This document shows positions 26,308-33,995 of a DNA stretch of 64,000 bases, one piece after another (position 1 is the stretch's first letter; each line of letters starts with the position of its first letter). The stretch comes from CAWUKT01 sp964352215. GTDB taxonomy: Bacteria; Bacteroidota; Bacteroidia; J057; JADKCL01. The stretch spans positions 11,965 through 75,964 of the forward strand of contig CAYGRE010000023.1 of the NCBI GenBank assembly GCA_964352215.1, given 5' to 3'. The notes beneath the pieces are model-generated. The model worked only from the letters and a program-made list of their open reading frames with translations. It had not been told where the DNA came from and made no database searches. The position numbers were made by a program, and so were the translations under genes.

Positions 26308-27351
26308 ATGCTTATGCAGCCCCCAAAAATATATTCTCACTTGACCCATATTGAGACCCTGGCCCCCATCTTCAGTCAGGACCTCAGTTTACCCGATTCG
26401 GTCCTGAAGCAGATACTGGGCCTCCCTCGCGCAAGCCTGGTTCAGGACCTGGAGGAGATATTGACCCACCTGCCTGGCCTTGCAGAAAACCCGCCCCAGG
26501 TCGACCTCGGAGAAAACCCGCCCGAGGTCGACCTCGGAGAAAACCCGCCCCAGGTCGAGCTTGGAGAAAACCCGCCCCAGGTCGAGCTTGCAAAGCGAAG
26601 CTTTGTGATCCACACCTTGAACCTGCTGGCGGAACTCCAAGCCCGAGAATCCATTCCGGTGATAGAAGTATTTCTTAAGCTTCCCGAAGACGAGCTTCAC
26701 CATTGGCTGGGTGCTTACCCGGAACTGGGGCTCTGGGAAGTTCTCTTTGACTTGTACCGCAATCTTCACCCTGAATTAGGAGTGTTGCTTTTACAACAAT
26801 CGCTTGCCGAAGCCATCAGAATACCCTTGCTAAATGCGCTGGCTCAGATCGCCTGGCACCTCCCAGTCTATCGGCAGCCGGTCCTCAAAACATTTGAAAA
26901 TCTGATGGATGCAGCTTTGGAGGAAACATTGCCAGTCAGCCCCGCCTTTGTAGGGGAGTTGGTGCGCGAGACCACCGACCTGCGTGCAGAGAAATTGCTG
27001 CCTAAAATCCGGGAGCTATTTGCAGCGGGTATGGTACAATCAGAGATCGCAGGAAATTTTCAAGCTGTAGAAGCAGGAATGACTGGACCGGTTCGCAGCC
27101 ACGCCAAACGGCCAGACCGGAATATCTATGAGCGGTATGAGTTTTACCGGAGTCAACACCGCTTGAGTACCCAGGAAAATCCAGATACCGCGGTGCGCTT
27201 GGACCTGCCCAAACCACCGAAGCCAGGACGCGGCCACCTGCGGAGTTTGGAGCGCAAAAAGCAACCCTTACGCAAAGGAACAAAAGTCGGACGCAATCAG
27301 GCCTGTCCCTGTGGAAGTGGGAAAAAGTACAAGCATTGCCATGGGAAGTGA
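26308..27351 (+). CDS. DUF1186-like protein with C-terminal SEC-C zinc motif
   Basis: 347 aa. The C-terminus RNQACPCGSGKKYKHCHGK is a complete SEC-C motif (CxCx8CH), the zinc-binding element also found at the end of SecA. The upstream ~280 residues are helical and resemble DUF1186 proteins (HIETLAPIFSQDLSLPDSVLKQILGLPR at the start; HEAT-like helices such as LNALAQIAWHLPVY). Residues ~60-95 are four copies of the 9-mer ENPPQVDLG inserted between helices. Cytoplasmic; function unknown. It is a single plus-strand gene between two minus-strand genes. Confidence 0.8.
   Translation: MLMQPPKIYSHLTHIETLAPIFSQDLSLPDSVLKQILGLPRASLVQDLEEILTHLPGLAENPPQVDLGENPPEVDLGENPPQVELGENPPQVELAKRSFVIHTLNLLAELQARESIPVIEVFLKLPEDELHHWLGAYPELGLWEVLFDLYRNLHPELGVLLLQQSLAEAIRIPLLNALAQIAWHLPVYRQPVLKTFENLMDAALEETLPVSPAFVGELVRETTDLRAEKLLPKIRELFAAGMVQSEIAGNFQAVEAGMTGPVRSHAKRPDRNIYERYEFYRSQHRLSTQENPDTAVRLDLPKPPKPGRGHLRSLERKKQPLRKGTKVGRNQACPCGSGKKYKHCHGK
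26485..26592. repeat. 27-bp tandem repeat, 4 copies, in-frame
   Basis: Four 27-bp units run without gaps from 26485 to 26592. Each begins GAAAACCCGCC and encodes ENPP(Q/E)V(D/E)LG. Units 1-2 share GTCGACCTCGGA endings and units 3-4 share GTCGAGCTTG endings, so the array may have grown by doubling a pair. Confidence 0.95.
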
Positions 27352-27412
27352 GGTTGCAGGCTTTAAAATGGCCTGATTGATTAAGCCTGAAAAGCACCTC
27401 CTACTCCTTCTC

Positions 27413-30400
27413 CTACTCCTTCTCCCGAAAACCCAATTGCAAGTCATCAGAGCGAACGATCTTATCAAGGATCTGCTTGAATTCGGGATATTCTTCCACC
27501 TCGATTACTGAGGCCTTGATCACCTCCAATCTTGTCATCGCCAAAACATTGCTTTCGAGCTTAAAGGTCAGGGCATAATCCAGAAAAGGGGAATTGATCT
27601 TCACATCCTTGGGCAATTCAGCCAGCACCATACCTTCAGGGATGACCAGGGACATATTTTCCAGGATGGTATCCGAAGATGTATAGCTCCACAGTTCCAG
27701 AGGAGTCTCTCGGGTACTGGCTTGGGTGATGAAATTATTGCTGAACTGATCGGAAAAAGGAACTTTAAGGAGAGACATCCCAGCGACACGTGAGAAGGGG
27801 CGGTTCAGTTCATATTCAAATTCGTACTGAAGGGTATCGTTCAGAGACTCAAGTGGAGCTCCAAATTCAATCTTCTTTACATTGACATCAGAATATTTTC
27901 TTGCCAGCCTTTCCTGCAAATATTTGAGACGATCAGATTCGCCCAGGTCACGGTACCTATTACGGACAGTGCTGGCGTGATATCCGGTACAATTTATGGT
28001 CTTGGTCACATTTACCTGGTTGTCGGACAGGGCAACTTCCGTCTTTCGGAAAGTCATATTGAGTTTACGGGTAGCTGGGTTCAGGAAGATCGGCTCCGTA
28101 GAAACCTTGTCTCCTTCATTGATTTCCAAAGCAAAGGCACCCTTCAGGTAAGGAGAAAAGGTGCTGAACGAGGAATAGTCCGAAGTCAGTTCGGTATAAT
28201 AATCCTTGCCACCCACCTGAACCTTGGCGATGCAGTGGTTGAAATCGATGGAAGGCAATGCCAGCGCGTTGAGACCGTTGCTGCGGGTATTGACCAGCAC
28301 CAGGGAAGCAGGGATATCAGCCTCCTTGCACAAAGCGACGAAGAGGGTGGATACATCCTTACAATCTCCGATCCGCGTGGTCAGCACCCGGGAGGCAAGT
28401 TGCGGAACCAGTCCACTTTGACGGAAGGAAAGAGAGCTGTAATGGATCTCTTTGACTACGAAATTATAAATCCGGTCAACGATTTCCTCGTCCGTGAGAT
28501 TGGGCTCATTCCCAAACAACTCCTTCGCCAGTTCCTGAATTTCATAGTCCGACTGTATCATCCCGTCCGCAAGGTCATAGTACCAGGAAGACACGAAGTT
28601 CCAATCAGGTAAAGTCGTCAGGTGAAGGGTAGGGGCAATGTCAGCGATATCAGGTAAGTAGGCATCCTGAGGGATCGGCTCCTGGTCCGTCACCGACCAA
28701 TCATACCTTTTAAATTCACCTTCGTCAAAGAGTTGGGGCTTGATATTGCCATTCTCCACCTTCCAATGGATTTTCTTGTCCGCGGGCAGGATCAAACCAA
28801 ACCGTACTTTCTGAATGGGATAGCCATATTTAAAATAAGATGTTTTCCAGAAATGACGGGCAAGTGTTCCTGTGAAATACCGCCGCTTCTTGTACTCTAC
28901 ATAGATCACATCTCCAGGTTCAAGTCCGGTAAATACAATGGTCGAATAGTTGGATTCACCTTTGAGTTTTTCACCATCGGGTTTGATTACTTCCGCCTTT
29001 TCCAGAACCAGACGGTTGTAGTACGAATAAGGCAATCCGTATTCTTTCCACCTGTCTACCCCCGCAGGGGTAAGGATTTTGACCACCATGATGCGCTTTT
29101 CCTCAACTCCCCCTTCTTCATAGACCACCATCTGAGTTTCGTCCAGCAATACGATCGAATTGTCATCCGGGAATTCAGATTTATCGGGCGAATTTTCCAC
29201 CAGGGTATAGACATTGGTCTTTTCGAAACTGTCAAAGAGGTCTTCCTTTTTTTCGAGCTGCCGCAAATCCCGAAGGGCATCATAGTCATAAGGATCATAT
29301 TTGAGCCCTTTTTTATAGTAAGGGATGGCCTCTTCGAACTTCCCCCCCTCCTGAAGTGTCTTGGCAAATTCAATGTGGTAGGAACCTATGAACGGCGCAA
29401 TTGCAAGGCATTCTTTGTAATGCTTTTCCGCCTGAGGATATTTCCCCATTCCAAAAGCAAGCTTCGCCATGATGGTAGGATAGCTGATATTCTCAGGATG
29501 GTCTTTTAACATCTCAGTGATCAGCGAAATACCATAAGTAGGATTTCCGGTTTGAAAATAATCCCCGGCCAGGGACATTTTCAGCTCTGGGTCATAGTAA
29601 TCTTTGAGAAAATCTTTCAGGATCTTGATTGCACCAGAAGTGTTCCCCTCATCGTTTACCACCGCGTACTTCAGCGCCACAAAGCTAACATTGTAGGGAT
29701 ACTTTTTATAACCAGTTTCGACCAATTGCCGGGCCATTTCATATTTCCCCTCAACTGCGGCCTGGGCAATTTCAAAGGTAAGCGCACTCTCTTGGTCAGC
29801 CCAGGGAGAGTTTTTGTACTTGTCAAGGTAGCGACGCGATTCCTTGTAGTTTTCGATATCGACCGCTTCCTGATAGAAAAGCATCACCGAAAGGACATTG
29901 TCCGGATCATCGGCCTTGAGCTTTTCCAGGGTTGCATTCAGGCTGGTCTTGTTGTTGTCACGGTTGAAAATTTCGATCAGGTTATAGCGAAGGTAACTGC
30001 ACTTGGGAGCATCCTCCAGTGCTTTTTCGATCTCCTGCCGGGCCAGGTCACTCTTTTGGTTGAAAATATAGGTGTTGATAAGCAGAATCCGGTTGATCAG
30101 AGGGTAAGGGCCAGTCTCTATGCGTTTGCGAAAGTATTCTTCAGCAAAGTGAGGAAGCAGTTGGGCGGGTTTTTCCAGCCCCTTTTTATAACTGTCAGCA
30201 CTGCCAGATACCGAAAGATCGGGAATGGGATGACCTTTACGGTCGGTAATCCGCACCATGAAGTTGACATTGTCCTGCTCACTTTCACCAACCTGGAGAA
30301 GGAGACGGTTCTTGCCTTTGCTCAAAGTCGCATTGACTACATAGGCGTCAAGCTGCGTATTGTACTCTTTGGCATTCCGAATGATTAACTCATCATTGAG

Positions 30401-31165
30401 CCAAAACTTAAGCGTCCCTCCGCATCCGATTCTGATCTGAACGTCAAGAGCAGCAGGCATATCGACAAAACTCTGGGCGTAGAGAATCGAATTGTCGCTG
30501 TCAAAATGGTTGTTAAAGCTGATCCAGTTTCCCGGAGTATAATCAGGAAGTGGAAACCAACTCACGTTTGCCCCGTACTTATTCTCAAATTGATCAGAAG
30601 TACGGTGAGATGAAATCGGAGGATAGTTCTTGTCAAACCCACTCCCCGATATATTTTCAAAGCTACCTGCCACACTCCAGGACATGATGGGGGCAATTTC
30701 TTCTAATGGACCATCGATCTTAGAGAATTTATAACTCGATTGGTAATGCCGGACGAGGAGGTATTGTAAAGAAGCCTCTACGGTGGGGTTCAGGTCTTCA
30801 CGCTTCAGGAAGTTCTCTATGCGACTTCGAAAACCAGAAAAAGGCTGCTTTTCCAGCCCGAGCACCGCGAAATTGTTCTGAAACACATAGAAGTAAGGAT
30901 TCGGGTCGTCAGCGTATTCCAACAGTTTAGGAAACAGTTCAACTTCTGATTCACCTCTGTTACAAACTGAATAAATGACTTCCAGCAAAGCGGAAGCATC
31001 TTGCCGGTCGGCTGGGTCAGCCATTGCTTTTTCACAAAAAGTGATCGCATTTTTATAGTCGTTTTCGATAAAATGCTGAAGCCCTTTGTCAAGGTTTTGA
31101 CCAGCGAAAACAATAGTTGGAAGGGCCCAAAAGGCCCCCATCAGGAAATAATACAATGTTCTCAT
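27413..31165 (-). CDS. Large TPR / DUF3857 / transglutaminase-like exported protein
   Basis: 1250 aa from ATG 31165 with a signal peptide (MRTLYYFLMGAFWALPTIVFAG). TPR-like helices appear around 20-150 and again 350-640 (EFAKTLQEGGKFEEAIPYYKKGLKYDPYDYDAL). Next is a DUF3857 domain (~690-870: ILLDETQMVVYEEGG, KAEVIKPDGEKLKGES, PGDVIYVEYKKR). A transglutaminase-like domain follows with the triad in GDCKDVSTLFVALC (Cys ~933), FNHCIAKV (His) and ELTSDYSSF (Asp). The architecture is common in Bacteroidota and its role is unproven; periplasmic location is likely. A matching promoter lies upstream. Confidence 0.85.
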   Translation of the reverse strand: MRTLYYFLMGAFWALPTIVFAGQNLDKGLQHFIENDYKNAITFCEKAMADPADRQDASALLEVIYSVCNRGESEVELFPKLLEYADDPNPYFYVFQNNFAVLGLEKQPFSGFRSRIENFLKREDLNPTVEASLQYLLVRHYQSSYKFSKIDGPLEEIAPIMSWSVAGSFENISGSGFDKNYPPISSHRTSDQFENKYGANVSWFPLPDYTPGNWISFNNHFDSDNSILYAQSFVDMPAALDVQIRIGCGGTLKFWLNDELIIRNAKEYNTQLDAYVVNATLSKGKNRLLLQVGESEQDNVNFMVRITDRKGHPIPDLSVSGSADSYKKGLEKPAQLLPHFAEEYFRKRIETGPYPLINRILLINTYIFNQKSDLARQEIEKALEDAPKCSYLRYNLIEIFNRDNNKTSLNATLEKLKADDPDNVLSVMLFYQEAVDIENYKESRRYLDKYKNSPWADQESALTFEIAQAAVEGKYEMARQLVETGYKKYPYNVSFVALKYAVVNDEGNTSGAIKILKDFLKDYYDPELKMSLAGDYFQTGNPTYGISLITEMLKDHPENISYPTIMAKLAFGMGKYPQAEKHYKECLAIAPFIGSYHIEFAKTLQEGGKFEEAIPYYKKGLKYDPYDYDALRDLRQLEKKEDLFDSFEKTNVYTLVENSPDKSEFPDDNSIVLLDETQMVVYEEGGVEEKRIMVVKILTPAGVDRWKEYGLPYSYYNRLVLEKAEVIKPDGEKLKGESNYSTIVFTGLEPGDVIYVEYKKRRYFTGTLARHFWKTSYFKYGYPIQKVRFGLILPADKKIHWKVENGNIKPQLFDEGEFKRYDWSVTDQEPIPQDAYLPDIADIAPTLHLTTLPDWNFVSSWYYDLADGMIQSDYEIQELAKELFGNEPNLTDEEIVDRIYNFVVKEIHYSSLSFRQSGLVPQLASRVLTTRIGDCKDVSTLFVALCKEADIPASLVLVNTRSNGLNALALPSIDFNHCIAKVQVGGKDYYTELTSDYSSFSTFSPYLKGAFALEINEGDKVSTEPIFLNPATRKLNMTFRKTEVALSDNQVNVTKTINCTGYHASTVRNRYRDLGESDRLKYLQERLARKYSDVNVKKIEFGAPLESLNDTLQYEFEYELNRPFSRVAGMSLLKVPFSDQFSNNFITQASTRETPLELWSYTSSDTILENMSLVIPEGMVLAELPKDVKINSPFLDYALTFKLESNVLAMTRLEVIKASVIEVEEYPEFKQILDKIVRSDDLQLGFREKE

Positions 31166-31202
31166 CAATATCGGCAGTTAAAGGTCAATAAGGTTGTGGC
31201 CA

Positions 31203-31234
31203 TAAAGATAAACCCATTCCGCAATAAAATGCAA
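31203..31234 (-). promoter_or_regulatory. Promoter of the DUF3857/transglutaminase gene
   Basis: On the minus strand TTG (31232-31234), a 21-bp spacer and TATCTTTA (31203-31210) match the Bacteroidota promoter TTG-N19-21-TAnnTTTG except the last base. The ATG follows 37 bp downstream. Confidence 0.5.
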
Positions 31235-31327
31235 CTGCCCAGGTATGGAGAAGGAGGGAACAAAGTTTGAGATTAATCGGCCAATGAAGCGTTTCAGGAG
31301 GCTTTTGTCGTTGCTGACCCTTCTCGA

Positions 31328-31478
31328 GATCGCTTTCCACCCCTCTCGAGTTCACTCCTGCCTCTTCTCGGGTTCACCAAAGACCGATTGCGAGAAGGGT
31401 TCGGACCCTTAACGAGATCACTGCTGACCGACTCTTTGAAGGGTCCGGACCCTTAACGAGGTCTCCAAAGACCGATTG
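31328..31478. repeat. Degenerate intergenic repeats with palindromic cores
   Basis: The 344-bp gap between the PLP enzyme and the DUF3857 gene holds no gene. CCAAAGACCGATTG occurs at 31377-31390 and 31465-31478. AAGGGT(T/C)CGGACCCTTAACG occurs at 31395 and 31439 (44 bp apart). The second is centred on the perfect palindrome AAGGGTCCGGACCCTT. Weaker relatives (CTCGAGATCGCT, CTCGAGTTCACT) start near 31323. This looks like a decayed extragenic repeat family. Confidence 0.75.
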
Positions 31479-31509
31479 GGCTATAAATCCGGACCCATCA
31501 CGAGAGAGC

Positions 31510-32670
31510 CTAAATCTTATCCAAGGCCTGCTCCAGGTCGGCGATCAGGGCCTCCGGTTCTTCCAGACCGATATAAATCCGGGCAAAGTTCCAGGGGAGA
31601 GGAGATTCAGAATAGTTCTGGGAACCATATAAAGTGCAGATCGGAAAGATCAGGGACTCATGACCTCCCCAACTACAAGCCAGTAAAAACCGCTGCAAGG
31701 CATTGACAAAGCGTTCGCAGCCGGCAATGTCAGGGGCTTTCAACAGAATGCTGAACATACCGCCCGGCCTCAGCATCTGCTTTTGGGTCAACGCATACTG
31801 AGGAAAGGATTCCGAAAATGGATAAATCACCTTTTCAATCTTAGGGTGCTGTTCCAGAAAAGAGACGATCCTGGGCGTGGATTGAGCCACCCGATCCAAG
31901 CGAATCCCCAGGGTCCGCAAACCACGGATCATCAACCAGGCATTCTGTGGAGAAATGATCCCTCCCAGCGTCATGTATTCTCCTTCAAAAATCTTTTCCG
32001 CCATTTCCCGGCTGCAACACAAAACCCCGGCCACCACATCACTGTGACCAGACAAATATTTGCTGGCGCTGTGCGTGGTGATGTCAATCCCCAGAGAGAT
32101 TGCGGGCTGGTTGACAGGCGTCGCATAGCTATTGTCCAATACGGTGATGATCTCATGGGCCTTGGCGATTTTGACCACCTCAGCCAGGTCCTGCAACTCA
32201 TAAGTCATCGAATTGGGACTTTCCAGCATGAAGAGCCGGGTATTGTCCTGCACCGATGATTCCCACTCCTCCACCGTAGTCCCTTCGATGTAGGTTGTGG
32301 TTACACCAAAGCGTCCCAGTAGCTTGCTGAGTAGCTTTCCCGTCCAGGAATAGGGTTTTTGCACACAGACCACATGGTCGCCTTGCTTCAAATTGGCCAT
32401 CACCGCGGCCGCAATGGCAGCCGAGCCGGAAGCAAATACCAGCGCCTCTTCGGAGCCGGCCATGGCGGCGAGTTTCTTACCCAGAATGCTCACCGTAGGA
32501 TTGTTGCCCCTTGAGTAAAAGGGGATGTCCATCTCATAAGCCAGCGCATCGCGCATGGTCGCCACATCGGGAAAGCAGAAATTACTGCTTTGGAAAATAG
32601 GAGGGGAGACTGAGCCGGAATAGCTACTCCGGTCCTCACCCAATTCGTTGAGGATATAACTGAGGTCCAT
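31510..32670 (-). CDS. Trans-sulfuration family PLP enzyme (cystathionine gamma-synthase/lyase-like)
   Basis: 386 aa from ATG 32670 (a TTG-initiated longer form would run into ridA). A Cys/Met-metabolism PLP enzyme: Tyr/Arg motif YSRGNNPTVSILGKKLAAM, SGSAAIAAAV, LDNSYATPVNQPAISLGID and the PLP-lysine motif THSASKYLSGHSDVVAGVL. Whether it is a gamma-synthase, beta-lyase, gamma-lyase or sulfhydrylase cannot be read from the motifs. It begins 13 bp after ridA ends on the same strand, so the two form an operon. Confidence 0.9.
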   Translation of the reverse strand: MDLSYILNELGEDRSSYSGSVSPPIFQSSNFCFPDVATMRDALAYEMDIPFYSRGNNPTVSILGKKLAAMAGSEEALVFASGSAAIAAAVMANLKQGDHVVCVQKPYSWTGKLLSKLLGRFGVTTTYIEGTTVEEWESSVQDNTRLFMLESPNSMTYELQDLAEVVKIAKAHEIITVLDNSYATPVNQPAISLGIDITTHSASKYLSGHSDVVAGVLCCSREMAEKIFEGEYMTLGGIISPQNAWLMIRGLRTLGIRLDRVAQSTPRIVSFLEQHPKIEKVIYPFSESFPQYALTQKQMLRPGGMFSILLKAPDIAGCERFVNALQRFLLACSWGGHESLIFPICTLYGSQNYSESPLPWNFARIYIGLEEPEALIADLEQALDKI

Positions 32671-32683
32671 GCTTGAATTTATA

Positions 32684-33067
32684 TTAGCCGACGAGGGCAA
32701 TCATAGAGATCTCTACCTTGACGTCTTTGGGAAGGGAATTCACCCATACCGTTTCTCTGGCCGGGAAATCCCCGGAGAAGCGGCTGCCATACACCTCATT
32801 GACAGTGTTAAAATCTTCCCCTGGAGCGAGAAAGATATTGGTCTTGATGACATTGGCAAGGCCGGAGCCGGCTGCAGTAAGGACAGCTGCCAGATTGGAC
32901 ATAACCAGTTCGGTTTGCTCCTTCAAAGTCCCGTAAACGGGTTTCTGGGTAGTGGGATCGATAGCGATCTGACCGCTGAGGTAGGCAATTCCATTGACGA
33001 CGACTGCCTGAGAATAAGGTCCGATGGCCTTTGGAGCCTTGTCGGTATTGATGATGGTACGGGACAT
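32684..33067 (-). CDS. ridA: RidA family reactive-intermediate deaminase
   Basis: 127 aa, full length. RidA hydrolyses the enamine/imine intermediates released by PLP-dependent eliminases. Seen: APKAIGPYSQAVVVNG, LSGQIAIDP, and the FPARETVWV motif whose Arg binds the substrate carboxylate, then EISMIALVG at the C-terminus. It is the first gene of a two-gene unit with a trans-sulfuration PLP enzyme, exactly the kind of enzyme whose by-products RidA quenches. Cytoplasmic trimer by family. Confidence 0.95.
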   Translation of the reverse strand: MSRTIINTDKAPKAIGPYSQAVVVNGIAYLSGQIAIDPTTQKPVYGTLKEQTELVMSNLAAVLTAAGSGLANVIKTNIFLAPGEDFNTVNEVYGSRFSGDFPARETVWVNSLPKDVKVEISMIALVG

Positions 33068-33211
33068 GGTGTATTATTTTGCACGGAAATTAGGGATTTT
33101 TGCGGGACCATGGAACAAACTCTTGAGAGCGGGCAGGAATTCTTTAATTTAGGTTCAGGTAAGAAGGCAGAACAGGTAAAAAGACCATTCAGGCATGAAA
33201 GCAGAACAGGC

Positions 33212-33994
33212 ATGAAAGCAAAATATGATCTCATCGGAAAGAACTACAACCGGACCCGCCGACCCGATCCCCATTTATTGTCCCGCCTGAAACATCATTT
33301 GCAACCAGAACCAGACGGATTGTATTTAGATATTGGATGCGGGACAGGAAATTACACGATCGCTTTGGCAAGTAGCGGAGGGAGATTCATAGGCGTAGAT
33401 CCCTCAGAAAAGATGCTTGAAAAGGCCAGGCGCAAGAATAAAGAGATTGACTGGCGAAGGGGAGTGGCAGAATCTGTTCCCGTTGCAGATGCATCAATTG
33501 ATGGGGTGATGGGTACCTTGACCACCCACCACTGGAAAGATTTAGAGCAGGGGTTTAAGGAATTGTACCGGGTGATGAAATCAGGAGCCCGGCTGGTAAT
33601 CTTCACCGCCACCCCGGATCAGATGGATGGGTACTGGCTGAAGCACTATTTCCCGAAGATGCTGGCTGATTCAAAAGTGTTCATGCCGACTTTGGAAAAG
33701 ACCCTTGAGGCGGCTGAGATCGCTGGATTTACATTGGCGTATACCGAACCCTATTTCATCCACTCCGAATTGGAAGACCTTTTTCTTTATTCAGGCAAGC
33801 ACAATCCGGAGTTGTACTTTGAGGAAGCGGTGCGCAACGGGATTTCTTCCTTTTCTGCTTTGGCGAATGCTGAGGAAGTACAAACAGGGCTGGCAAAATT
33901 GCGAAAAGACATTGACGATAGTCAGATTGAGGCAGTCATGGGGGAGTATGTGAATGAGGACGGGGACTATCTTTACCTGGTCTTTAGGAAGTAA
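33212..33994 (+). CDS. Class I SAM-dependent methyltransferase
   Basis: 260 aa from ATG 33212 (MKAKYDLIGKNYNRTRRPD); the frame is open far upstream (ATG 33110, or into the ridA antisense region) but those residues look non-coding. SAM motif I is LYLDIGCGTGNYTIALA, followed by FIGVDPSEKMLEKAR (acidic motif II) and DGVMGTLTTHHWKDLEQGFKELYRVMKSGARLVI. The fold is UbiE/Methyltransf_11-like; the substrate is unknown. It ends 1 bp from the convergent ABC exporter stop. A six-codon ORF from ATG 33195 ends in a TGA overlapping the start. Confidence 0.85.
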   Translation: MKAKYDLIGKNYNRTRRPDPHLLSRLKHHLQPEPDGLYLDIGCGTGNYTIALASSGGRFIGVDPSEKMLEKARRKNKEIDWRRGVAESVPVADASIDGVMGTLTTHHWKDLEQGFKELYRVMKSGARLVIFTATPDQMDGYWLKHYFPKMLADSKVFMPTLEKTLEAAEIAGFTLAYTEPYFIHSELEDLFLYSGKHNPELYFEEAVRNGISSFSALANAEEVQTGLAKLRKDIDDSQIEAVMGEYVNEDGDYLYLVFRK

Positions 33995-33995
33995 C

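Noticed and set aside
26389..26769. Minus-strand frame with RPGAGFL repeats
   Set aside because: Antisense reading of the 27-bp repeat in the SEC-C gene; the plus-strand frame has the SEC-C motif.
32669..33211. N-terminal extension of the methyltransferase frame
   Set aside because: It lies antisense to ridA and its residues show no methyltransferase similarity; the family N-terminus begins at 33212.
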